From RGIG5579 sp045597125 (GTDB lineage Bacteria; Bacillota; Clostridia; Oscillospirales; SIG627): a DNA stretch of 19,139 bases. The position numbers were made by a program, and so were the translations under genes. Positions 7,805-14,210 of the stretch are shown piece after piece. Below the pieces are notes generated by a model that was given only the letters and a program-made list of their open reading frames with translations, was not told the DNA's origin and ran no database searches. The DNA is taken from contig JAZODR010000032.1 of the NCBI GenBank assembly GCA_045597125.1, positions 1 through 19,139 of the forward strand, given 5' to 3'. Positions within the stretch are counted from its first letter, which is position 1. Each line of letters opens with the position of its first letter.

Positions 7805-8486
7805 ATATATCCAGCCATCGAAAGAAACGGTCAATCAACTCCTTAAGAAAAGCACGGAATTTTTCCAGAAGAGAATCCGAAAAAACAGTTTCTTCCTTCT
7901 GTGCAGGTTCGGGTTCAGGTACAGAAACCACAGGCTCAATCCACGCAATACCAAGAGTAGCAAGAATTCCCTTTGCCAAAGCAACACCCATTGCCTTTTG
8001 CTCCGCTTCGGTGTCGATAATCTGCATATCAACTCTATTATCAACAAAAGCACATTCTACGATAACGGCAGGACAAACGGTTTCCCGTATAAAACCGTAA
8101 TAATCTCTTCCCGCTGAATTCTTGCGCGTCTTAACTCCTCGGCTGTTCTGCCCGGTAAGAGTAATCTGGCGCAAAATATTTTCAGCAAGTGTCTTACCCT
8201 TGCCGCCACCGTGATGATAATAGGCTTCCGCTCCGTCGCCGCCGCCGGCGTTGTTGTGAATATCTACTGCAAAATCGGGTGCGAAGGCATTACACTCTTT
8301 TATTTCCTCAGTCAAGGAATCGTTTTCATCGGTAGTGCGGCTCATCAAGGTAACGACACCGTGGCGCACCAACTCCTCGTTACAGGAAAGGGCAATGGAA
8401 AGATTTAAATCTTTTTCTTTAAAACCGTTTGCAACGGCACCGGGGTCACTTCCTCCATGTCCTACGCCTAAAAATACCTTTGCCAT
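7803..8486 (-). CDS. Phage-type N-acetylmuramoyl-L-alanine amidase (endolysin)
   Basis: 227 residues. Residues 1-180 are an Amidase_3 domain, a zinc enzyme cutting the MurNAc-L-Ala bond of peptidoglycan. Ligands and catalytic residues are visible in order: VGHGGSDPG (H10), FKEKDLN (E24), DIHNN (H77) and VIVECAFVDN (E144). There is no signal peptide, as expected for a holin-released endolysin. A Pro/Glu-rich linker (about 184-200) leads to a short amphipathic C-terminal segment that is too short for a usual wall-binding repeat and ends RFFRWLDI. Its ribosome site GAGGAGGAG lies inside the last codons of the preceding small gene. It is the last gene of the cassette, followed by the terminator at 7772-7804. 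Confidence 0.92.
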   Translation of the reverse strand: MAKVFLGVGHGGSDPGAVANGFKEKDLNLSIALSCNEELVRHGVVTLMSRTTDENDSLTEEIKECNAFAPDFAVDIHNNAGGGDGAEAYYHHGGGKGKTLAENILRQITLTGQNSRGVKTRKNSAGRDYYGFIRETVCPAVIVECAFVDNRVDMQIIDTEAEQKAMGVALAKGILATLGIAWIEPVVSVPEPEPAQKEETVFSDSLLEKFRAFLKELIDRFFRWLDI

Positions 8487-8489
8487 TTT

Positions 8490-8678
8490 TTACTCCTCCT
8501 CAAATTCATCGGTTGCAGGAGCAGGACATTCAGTAGCGATTTTTTCCGCCTGTCCCTGCGAAATTAAACCTTTAAGATAATAATTTGCGGTCAGCTCAGT
8601 GACTTTAGAAAAAGGAGTTTGTCCCTTTTTAAAGCCATCCACAATACCGCTTACCACCCATTGAGAAAAATCAAACAT
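8490..8678 (-). CDS. Small phage protein, possibly XkdX-like
   Basis: 62 residues. The pattern VVSGIVDGFKKGQTPFSKVT, then ANYYLKGLISQGQAEKIAT, is a short helical layout seen in small proteins encoded between tail-fibre and lysis genes in Firmicute prophages (XkdX-like). It ends in acidic EFEEE. The ATG overlaps the TAA of the fibre gene (TAATG), and its end overlaps the amidase ribosome site, so it is translationally coupled on both sides. Family membership is inferred from position and general pattern, not from a diagnostic motif. Confidence 0.6.
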   Translation of the reverse strand: MFDFSQWVVSGIVDGFKKGQTPFSKVTELTANYYLKGLISQGQAEKIATECPAPATDEFEEE

Positions 8679-10339
8679 TATAAAGTACCTCCTATTGTAA
8701 TAATTGCTTGTGTAAGTTCCGCAAAAGCCTTGTTCAAATCTCGATTATACTCTGCCGTAATGGTTACGCCTTCGGTATCGGTCATAAGAGTAGTTGCGGG
8801 ATATAGACTTGTTACACCCTCAACAGTTCCTTCTGATTTGGGTTTACTACAAGAAATAGGCTCTTTGTAAGGCTCGTATTCCGTGGCGGTTGGACCAACT
8901 TCAAGTTGCGGGCTTACAATGAAGTCTTTGTATTCTTGCTTCGTGTTCACTTGAAGAAGAAAACCTCTAAACACATACCCTTCCTTCCATTCAAAAGAAC
9001 CTTGTTCATACTTTTCAGTTCCGGTTTCGTCATAGTGAACGCAATAAAAGTTACAACCGCTTCCCCTCAAATCAGTAATGGCATAAGTCTGTCCGTTCAA
9101 AAATGCCATATCTCGATTCAACCAAATGCCGGGTGTTCCGCTTGTTAGCGTTCCGTCTATTTTGATTTTGCCGTCTCCCAAATCGGTAAATAGCACATCT
9201 CCCACTTGCTTAACGCCATTGGTGAAACCTGCGGAAGTGTACGGATAAGGCAAAAGGTTCTTTCCGCACTTGGTCAATTTTACAGTGGAAAAATCGGTGA
9301 TTGTATCACTCTCCAATTTCACACTGATATTATGCTCCAAAGGGGATACGTCGGTCATTGCTACAACCGCACCCTCTTTTTTTCCTTTCAAAGCATTTGC
9401 AGTTCCGTTAGAAACAACTTTATTCTGAATGGGCTTTTCGCTTGTTGCGCTGAAAGCACCGTCGATGATCTTAGTCTTAGGAATGGCATCGTTAAGCAAT
9501 GGATCATCATCTTTCAGCAAATACATCAATTTGAATGCGTCATCTAAATCCACCTTGCCGTCGCCGTTTACATCGGGGTCACTCCACCATGACAACTTAT
9601 AAAGTTTAGGAAAATTCACATAATTTATTAACAGCTCGGAGTCTTCCTCATTAACTACGCCGTCACCGTTGAAATCAAACTTATAATAGGTAAAAGAATC
9701 TCCTTTGTCGCCTTTGTCACCTTTTATTCCCTGCTCACCGCGTTCTCCAATAGGTCCTTGGGGACCGATAACGTTTCCTGCGCAAAGCTCGATTTCATTT
9801 TTCTTTTTCAAAATCAAATCTCCCACTTCATTAACAAAAGCACTTTGCACAAAATTTTGCTCAAGATTTTCAATTTCATTGTAAAGAGCACGAGAACTAA
9901 CGGGATTTTCACTTTCCGGAAGCACCGCCGACTCGATCACAAGACCCGGGATTTCCCCGCCGTCGCGGGACAATTGTGTTTGCAAGTCAGATTCGGGATA
10001 TTTGATCTCCAGAATCACACGAGAGCTTTTAGCAATTTCCACAAGCTCTTCCCCCTCCTTGCGATAAGCGGCCGCATGAACGGTAACACGAGGTGAAAGC
10101 ATTACGTGCTTAGGTAGCATAGCACAAATAACATTTTCCTCCGGCAAAAGGGGCGCCGAAAAGATAACCTCATCATTTTTTTCCGTTTCAAACACCATAT
10201 AATAAATTGCGTCAGACGCAAGAAGCCGATCCGGCAAGCACAAGCTAAGACTTGTTGCATTGTGCTCTCCCTCAAAGCCGCCGAAGGCACTTTGAGGGAA
10301 ATAAGAATCTTGCGTCAAATCAAACTGTATTTCTCTCAT
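8678..10339 (-). CDS. Phage fibre/baseplate-type protein with collagen-like and dockerin-like modules
   Basis: 553 residues. Residues 1-115 resemble the N-terminal domain of phage upper-baseplate (BppU-like) proteins (FDLTQDSYFPQ, YYMVFETEKNDEVIF). Residues 140-158 carry the tail-fibre motif ESENPVSSRALYNEI, echoed at about 300 (SEKPIQNKVV). Residues 192-215 are eight Gly-X-Y triplets (GPQGPIGERGEQ...), a trimerising collagen-like stalk. Residues 221-276 are a dockerin-like pair of calcium loops: DFNGDGVVNEED and DVNGDGKVDLDD, 34 residues apart. From about 345 a carbohydrate-binding-like fibre tip follows (LTKCGKNLLPYPY, FTDLGDGKIKIDGT). It likely binds cell surfaces for a phage-like particle. 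The dockerin is unexpected in such a protein. AGGAG lies 6 bases before the ATG. Confidence 0.8.
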   Translation of the reverse strand: MREIQFDLTQDSYFPQSAFGGFEGEHNATSLSLCLPDRLLASDAIYYMVFETEKNDEVIFSAPLLPEENVICAMLPKHVMLSPRVTVHAAAYRKEGEELVEIAKSSRVILEIKYPESDLQTQLSRDGGEIPGLVIESAVLPESENPVSSRALYNEIENLEQNFVQSAFVNEVGDLILKKKNEIELCAGNVIGPQGPIGERGEQGIKGDKGDKGDSFTYYKFDFNGDGVVNEEDSELLINYVNFPKLYKLSWWSDPDVNGDGKVDLDDAFKLMYLLKDDDPLLNDAIPKTKIIDGAFSATSEKPIQNKVVSNGTANALKGKKEGAVVAMTDVSPLEHNISVKLESDTITDFSTVKLTKCGKNLLPYPYTSAGFTNGVKQVGDVLFTDLGDGKIKIDGTLTSGTPGIWLNRDMAFLNGQTYAITDLRGSGCNFYCVHYDETGTEKYEQGSFEWKEGYVFRGFLLQVNTKQEYKDFIVSPQLEVGPTATEYEPYKEPISCSKPKSEGTVEGVTSLYPATTLMTDTEGVTITAEYNRDLNKAFAELTQAIITIGGTL

Positions 10340-10354
10340 TGTTCTCTCCTTTTC

Positions 10355-10759
10355 TTATTGAATCAAGTCCCATTCCTTGGTCATCTGTCGATAAAGGGCA
10401 TCCACGTAGGAATTTCCTCCCCTCTTTCTGTAAAGATCATGTAAAGAGGAGGCATCCTCCAATTCATATGCGTGGATTTTTCTTTCCTTTGCCCTGCGGA
10501 AATAAATTCCCGTAATCAGATCCCGCAGCACACAAAGATCCACCTCTTTTTGCAAGGCAAGTTCTTCCCGTAGAGAAGCATCTTGTTTCATATGTTCCTC
10601 CAAAAGAAGTCTGATTGCTCTTACCTCGCCCTCCATTTCATCTCCGTGAAAAAGTTTCTTCTTCAGTTTATTCCGCAAAGCAGGAACCGTGACAGTAACA
10701 AGGGTTCCAAAACTGATGAGAACACCAAAAAAGCTGCCTAAAAAGCCTAAATGATTCAT
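10355..10759 (-). CDS. Phage small membrane protein
   Basis: 134 residues. One N-terminal membrane segment (about 5-28: GFLGSFFGVLISFGTLVTVTV) is followed by a basic stretch and a charged, probably coiled-coil cytoplasmic part. The ending RKRGGNSYVDALYRQMTKEW has the Y-x-GGN...L...W pattern I associate with small membrane proteins next to holins in Firmicute prophages. The ATG overlaps the TGA of the holin gene (ATGA at 10756-10759), so the two are translationally coupled. It could be a second holin, an antiholin or a spanin-like helper. Confidence 0.65.
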   Translation of the reverse strand: MNHLGFLGSFFGVLISFGTLVTVTVPALRNKLKKKLFHGDEMEGEVRAIRLLLEEHMKQDASLREELALQKEVDLCVLRDLITGIYFRRAKERKIHAYELEDASSLHDLYRKRGGNSYVDALYRQMTKEWDLIQ

Positions 10760-11085
10760 TTTTTCTCAAAAGCCCCCTTCGCCTCGGAAAGCGCCGCCTC
10801 CAACACAACACGAAGCTCCTGTGAACTAATGCGGATACCCCTGCGGGACAATAGCTTTTCTCCCATGGAAAGTGCCTTTTCCAGCTTTTCCTTGCCACTT
10901 TTATTTTTATACATTTGCTCCACGGCAAGGACACAGGTGGCAGCAACATTGCGCACACTTTCATCCTGAATCTTCTCGCGCCAAAAATTCCCCAAAAGAG
11001 TTCCTATGCGAGAAGCCAGAAAAGTCAAAGCCACGCCTAAGATTGCAAGGATTCCCTCACTTAAAATTTCCATAATCCATTCCAT
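10756..11085 (-). CDS. Phage holin, LLH (phi LL-H) family
   Basis: 109 residues. The N-terminus has one membrane segment (about 8-30: LSEGILAILGVALTFLASRI). A helical domain follows with the LLH-holin signature VRNVAATCVLAVEQMYKN, GKEKLEKALSMGEKLL, then ISSQELRVVLEAALSE. Holins of this family oligomerise in the cytoplasmic membrane and let the endolysin reach the wall. It is the first gene of the five-gene minus-strand cassette, with AAGGAG 6 bases before ATG 11085 and a candidate promoter at 11121-11150. Confidence 0.88.
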   Translation of the reverse strand: MEWIMEILSEGILAILGVALTFLASRIGTLLGNFWREKIQDESVRNVAATCVLAVEQMYKNKSGKEKLEKALSMGEKLLSRRGIRISSQELRVVLEAALSEAKGAFEKK

Positions 11086-11120
11086 TTTCTACTCCTTACT
11101 TGTTTTACGGGTACGGCAGG

Positions 11121-11150
11121 ATAATACACGAAGGAAGTACTGACACGCAA
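11121..11150 (-). promoter_or_regulatory. Candidate promoter of the phage-derived cassette
   Basis: TTGCGT (11145-11150), an 18-base spacer and TATTAT (11121-11126) on the minus strand, about 35 bases before the holin ATG. The -35 is only half consensus. No late-gene regulator or operator is visible. Confidence 0.45.
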
Positions 11151-11154
11151 TGAC

Positions 11155-11192
11155 AAAAGCACGTACCAAGATTCTCGGAACGTGCTTTTTTT
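11155..11192 (+). terminator. Terminator-like hairpin between divergent genes
   Basis: AAAAGCACGT (11155-11164) pairs with ACGTGCTTTT (11180-11189), followed by more T. No plus-strand gene precedes it. It stops plus-strand read-through into the HAD gene and may be a leftover of a larger phage region. Confidence 0.6.
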
Positions 11193-11201
11193 CTAAAATT
11201 A

Positions 11202-11230
11202 TTGTGTTTTTATTTTTTTTGTGATAAAAT
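11202..11230 (+). promoter_or_regulatory. Promoter of the HAD phosphatase (formerly HAD-PTP) operon
   Basis: TTGTGT (11202-11207), 17 bases of mostly T, then TAAAAT (11225-11230), ending 28 bases before the GTG start. Confidence 0.6.
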
Positions 11231-11258
11231 TTTGAAAAAATATGCGAGGTAAATTCGT

Positions 11259-11903
11259 GTGAAAATATTGCTTTTTGACTTAGACGGAACTTTGATGGAT
11301 ACCCTGCAGGACATTACCGATTCGGTAAACTTTGCAATGAAACAAAAAAACTTTAAAAAGCGCACTCCCGAAGAAGTGCGCAACGCGGTTGGCAACGGTG
11401 TCGTAAAGCTCATTGAAAATCTACTCCCTCAAGAGAGCGCCGAAACAAAAGAGAAAATTCTTGAAATCTTTCGCCCTTATTACAATCTCCATGCTATGGA
11501 CAAAAGCCGTCCCTACCATGGTCTTTCCACCGTATTGGAAAAATTACAGGCGGAAGGATATGTATGCGGAATTGTTTCCAATAAGCCCCATCCGGCAACC
11601 TCTGAAATTGGCAAACGATTCTTCCCCTCCTTCCCTCTGGCCTTAGGTCAGCGGGAAGACATCCCCCGCAAGCCGAATTCCGCTCCCATTGAATTTGCTC
11701 TAAAGACTCTGGGTGGAAAAAAAGAAAAATGTATTTACATCGGGGATTCCGAAGTAGATGTGCAAACCGCAAAAAATTCCGATGTAGCTTGTATCGCGGT
11801 CACATGGGGCTTCCGAGACGAAGACGTGCTTCGCCGGGCAGGAGCAAAGCACTTTGCCCATTCCCCCGAAGAGCTTTATGAAAGGATCCGCGAAATTTTA
11901 TGA
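11259..11903 (+). CDS. HAD-superfamily phosphatase, phosphoglycolate phosphatase-like
   Basis: 214 residues, the usual length for Gph/PpaX-type HAD phosphatases. Motif I is FDLDGTLMDT (nucleophile Asp7, acid/base Asp9), motif II GIVSNKP (Ser106), the conserved lysine is in RKPNSAP (Lys137), and motif IV is YIGDSEVDV (Asp162, Asp166). A helical cap follows motif I. The likely reaction is dephosphorylation of a small phosphorylated metabolite such as 2-phosphoglycolate; the substrate cannot be fixed from sequence. The start is GTG 11259 with GAGGT just upstream. The stop overlaps the next ATG (ATGA, 11900-11903), which opens the split LMW-PTP gene. Before the element inserted, the two phosphatases were probably a coupled operon. 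Confidence 0.9.
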   Translation: MKILLFDLDGTLMDTLQDITDSVNFAMKQKNFKKRTPEEVRNAVGNGVVKLIENLLPQESAETKEKILEIFRPYYNLHAMDKSRPYHGLSTVLEKLQAEGYVCGIVSNKPHPATSEIGKRFFPSFPLALGQREDIPRKPNSAPIEFALKTLGGKKEKCIYIGDSEVDVQTAKNSDVACIAVTWGFRDEDVLRRAGAKHFAHSPEELYERIREIL

Positions 11904-11938
11904 TAAACATTATATTTATTTGCCACGGCAGTATTTGA
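11900..11938 (+). pseudogene. Truncated 5' end of the LMW protein tyrosine phosphatase gene
   Basis: ATG at 11900 reads MINIIFICHGSI and then TGA at 11936. This aligns codon for codon with MIKIMFVCHGNI, the start of the intact LMW-PTP at 16870. The left copy keeps the expected ATGA coupling to the HAD gene, so it is the original host 5' end, cut off from its body by the element. Most differences between the copies are at third codon positions, which suggests the right-hand copy came from a related gene rather than a fresh duplication. Confidence 0.85.
11921..11937 (+). other. attL core in the LMW-PTP P-loop codons
   Basis: TGCCACGGCAGTATTTG here and TGCCACGGCAATATTTG at 16891-16907 form a 17-bp direct repeat with one mismatch, sited exactly where the two gene copies stop aligning. 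It covers the codons of C-H-G-N-I, the catalytic loop. Strand exchange must have occurred within or very near it. Confidence 0.8.
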
Positions 11939-12009
11939 ACATAGCCAAAAAACACCCATCTATGCCACGCTATACCACGATTTGCAAGGAGCTTTGTAAA
12001 TCTTACTAC

Positions 12010-12028
12010 TTTTTTACTACTTTTGAAA
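12010..12028 (+). repeat. Left-end arm-type repeat of the element
   Basis: TTTTTTACTACTTTTGAAA is repeated perfectly, in direct orientation, at 16722-16740 near the other end. An upstream TTACTAC (12003-12009) is also shared. ATGCCA-like motifs occur nearby (11941-11980), resembling the att core. These are candidate binding sites for the integrase N-terminal domain or for Xis. Confidence 0.65.
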
Positions 12029-12065
12029 ATTAACTAAAAAGCCCTGAATATGACATGAAAGCCGA

Positions 12066-12097
12066 CAGGCACGGAGCAAAATCCGTGCCTGTTTTTT
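12066..12097 (+). terminator. Terminator insulating the element from the HAD gene
   Basis: CAGGCACGGA (12066-12075) pairs perfectly with TCCGTGCCTG (12082-12091), followed by six T on the plus strand. It would stop transcription entering from the HAD promoter. On the minus strand the hairpin follows the membrane-protein stop codon but lacks a good T-run. Confidence 0.8.
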
Positions 12098-12815
12098 ACT
12101 GTTTTAATAAAAATTTGTTTATAAATTTTATTGTATCCTTATATCTGCTAATTTCGGCCATATCACAGTCGCCGTAAATAGGCGGTATCATAATTTGATT
12201 ACCAATAATCGCAATGTTTATTATACCCTCGACTCTTGTCAAATTACGATTGGCGTTTTGGGAAACAAATTTATACAATGTATCATTTAGAGTTTCTGTA
12301 TATATGATATTAAACCGCATCATTTTTCCTGCTTCAAATCGGTTAACCCAAGGGAATATTTTTAATTCTTTGTTTGCTTTTTTGTTAATTCGGTCTTTTG
12401 AGTTATCAAAATCTTTTTTGTTAAAATCAGCAGTTTTATATAATATTGTTCTCAACTTAAATATTTTATTTAACCTGAAGAATAACACATCTTCAGATGT
12501 GGAAAGTTTATTTTCCTCATCAGTGAAATTTTCAAATACAGCAACTATTTCTTCAAAAGAAAGGTTGTGCTCTGTTTTAAAAACAACTGGTTTGCCATTC
12601 GTTTCTCTCAATTCTTTTTTAGAGATATGATTGCAATATATTAAATACGTAATGCTAACAATAGCAATAACAAAAAAGACAATAGCAATAATCGAAGGAA
12701 CAAATAAAAATAAAATTCCAAAACCAATGGAAATAATAGCAAATAGTATTGCAATAAGTGAAAGGACAGCTCTATTTTGTAATTTCTTAATATGTAAATT
12801 AAGTTCGTTGTTCAA
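12096..12815 (-). CDS. Membrane protein of unknown function, element cargo
   Basis: 239 residues. Two closely spaced membrane segments (about 15-37: AVLSLIAILFAIISIGFGIL, and 40-60: IIAIVFFVIAIVSITYLIYC) form a hairpin. A soluble domain of about 175 residues follows, rich in Lys, Asn and Phe, without a motif I recognise. It starts at TTG 12815, supported by GGAGGG 6 bases upstream and a near-consensus promoter (12853-12881). It is markedly AT-rich compared with the host genes on either side, which fits recent acquisition. As the only non-mobility gene of the element, it is the candidate for an accessory trait such as exclusion or defence; nothing in the sequence proves this. Confidence 0.8.
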   Translation of the reverse strand: MNNELNLHIKKLQNRAVLSLIAILFAIISIGFGILFLFVPSIIAIVFFVIAIVSITYLIYCNHISKKELRETNGKPVVFKTEHNLSFEEIVAVFENFTDEENKLSTSEDVLFFRLNKIFKLRTILYKTADFNKKDFDNSKDRINKKANKELKIFPWVNRFEAGKMMRFNIIYTETLNDTLYKFVSQNANRNLTRVEGIINIAIIGNQIMIPPIYGDCDMAEISRYKDTIKFINKFLLKQ

Positions 12816-12852
12816 TTAAATCCCTCCAAAATTCAAGCTTATTGACGTTTAC

Positions 12853-12881
12853 ATTATATCATATTCTGCTACAAATATCAA
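12853..12881 (-). promoter_or_regulatory. Promoter of the element's membrane protein gene
   Basis: TTGATA (12876-12881), 17 bases, TATAAT (12853-12858) on the minus strand. Confidence 0.8.
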
Positions 12882-12974
12882 TACGCGCTTCAGGATTGAT
12901 GTTTGTGTTCTATATTGTTTTTGTAAAACAAAAGCGATATTAGGGGTGCAGGGGTATGCCCTTGCCACAACGAA

Positions 12975-13009
12975 CAAAGCAGAGCTTTGTCTAGTGTGTT
13001 AGACTTTGC
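12975..13009 (+). other. oriT of the pMV158/MobV type
   Basis: A hairpin CAAAGC-aga-GCTTTG (12975-12989) is followed by CTAGTGTGTTAGACTTTG. The core TAGTGTG/TTA (12992-13001) is identical to the known nick site of pMV158 oriT, where the cut falls after the last G (12998/12999). The flanking dyad GTCTA...TAGAC is also in place. It lies about 200 bases upstream of the relaxase gene, the usual MobV arrangement. Confidence 0.8.
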
Positions 13010-13016
13010 TTGTAGT

Positions 13017-13140
13017 GTTGACACACTTGCAAAGTTGACGAGTGCCGTATATACGCTTTCGGCAACGAGGAAAATTTGCAAGTGTCAACGAAACCGATAA
13101 CCAACGGAACGGCATTTGTCGTGCGGTTGAATTATCGGTT
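13017..13140 (+). other. Two large inverted repeats between oriT and the relaxase gene
   Basis: GTTGACACACTTGCAAA (13017-13033) pairs with TTTGCAAGTGTCAAC (13075-13089) apart from a 2-base bulge. AACCGATAA (13092-13100) pairs perfectly with TTATCGGTT (13132-13140). They may be relaxase or regulator binding sites, a conversion signal, or a leader controlling the relaxase. No convincing promoter or ORF was found within. Confidence 0.5.
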
Positions 13141-13207
13141 GAGTGGCAAAACACGGAAAGCAAAAGTCTGACACACGCCCCCCGATTGCTCAAACAAGGA
13201 GATTCCT

Positions 13208-14179
13208 ATGGCATACTGTATAATGAGAGTTGAAAAGCGCAAACGTTCAGCCCTTTACGGCTTACAAATTGAAGCTAACCGAACTTCCGAAGATTTTAAG
13301 AAAGGCAGAGATTTTGCCGCTTCGGACATAAATTGGGATTTTACCGATTTTAATATATTTTTGGTAAAAGCAGATAATTGGGGCAAAGCCGTAACAAAAG
13401 CACTTGAAGAAGCGAAAGTCCAAGAAAGGAAAAATAGCGTTGTTGTCCTTGAGGGGTTTTATGGTGCTTCTCCCGAATGGTTTGCTGATAAAAGTTTGGA
13501 AGAAATTGTATCATATTTCAAAGATTGTCTTGCATACCACGAGAAAACATACGGCAAGGTGATAAATGCGGTTATCCACTTTGATGAGGCAACACCGCAT
13601 CTTTCTGTAGTAAGTCCGAGCATTTTGCAGAGTGATGGACAAAATCGTTTATCTGCACGTGATATTATGGGGGGTCGTGCCGACTACCGCCGCCGACAAG
13701 ACGAATTTTATGAGCAAGTCGGCAAGCCGCGAGGTATGGAGCGAGGTGAAACGCACGATCCTGAACATATCCGAGAGCATTTATCGGTGCAAGAATACAA
13801 GAAAAACACTAATTTATTAGAGATTGAAGGTCTTGAGCAACAAGCAGAGGTGTTACGTAAAGAGTGCAAGAAACTCACCTTTAAAAATCAAAAACTACAA
13901 GAAATGAATAATATTCTTGCCGACCAAATCGAGCAACCGTTCATACAATATTGCATGTTCGAGTTTATCAAAAAAGCCAAAGTTCGTGGTGAAAACGGCG
14001 AGGTCAAGCACGTTATAGACGGTTTTAACAGTTATATGGGTAGGAACTTTGAACAGTTGCGCGCCTCTTGGGAAGCGCAGTTCGAAGCACAAGAACTAGG
14101 CGTTTTTGAGCAAGAGAACGAACCTTTGGAAAGAGAAATAGAATACGACTATGATCTTGATGACATAGAAAGAGGGTGA
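13208..14179 (+). CDS. MobV-type relaxase (Mob/Pre)
   Basis: 323 residues. It nicks oriT and pilots the strand during mobilisation. The N-terminus AYCIMRVEKRKRSALYGLQI matches the Mob_Pre start. The metal-binding motif HFDEATPH (H124, D126, E127, H131) is the family's HxDExxPH. The following SARDIMGGRADYRRRQDEFY and RGMERGETHDPEH regions also fit. The C-terminal third is coiled coil (from about 205). At the place where pMV158 MobM has its nucleophilic His22, this protein reads GLQIEANR with no His by my hand alignment. It starts at ATG 13208 with AGGAG 6 bases upstream. It lies downstream of a matching oriT and is followed by its own terminator. Confidence 0.88.
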   Translation: MAYCIMRVEKRKRSALYGLQIEANRTSEDFKKGRDFAASDINWDFTDFNIFLVKADNWGKAVTKALEEAKVQERKNSVVVLEGFYGASPEWFADKSLEEIVSYFKDCLAYHEKTYGKVINAVIHFDEATPHLSVVSPSILQSDGQNRLSARDIMGGRADYRRRQDEFYEQVGKPRGMERGETHDPEHIREHLSVQEYKKNTNLLEIEGLEQQAEVLRKECKKLTFKNQKLQEMNNILADQIEQPFIQYCMFEFIKKAKVRGENGEVKHVIDGFNSYMGRNFEQLRASWEAQFEAQELGVFEQENEPLEREIEYDYDLDDIERG

Positions 14180-14197
14180 GGCTTCAAACCTCACCCT
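14173..14197 (+). terminator. Terminator after the relaxase gene
   Basis: AGGGTGAGG (14173-14181) pairs perfectly with CCTCACCCT (14189-14197) and contains the TGA stop of the relaxase. The following T-run is weak (TTATGTTTT). Confidence 0.65.
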
Positions 14198-14210
14198 TTA
14201 TGTTTTCATA

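Noticed and set aside
7803..11085. Complete prophage
   Set aside because: No integrase, terminase, capsid, portal or tape-measure genes flank the cassette within the window.
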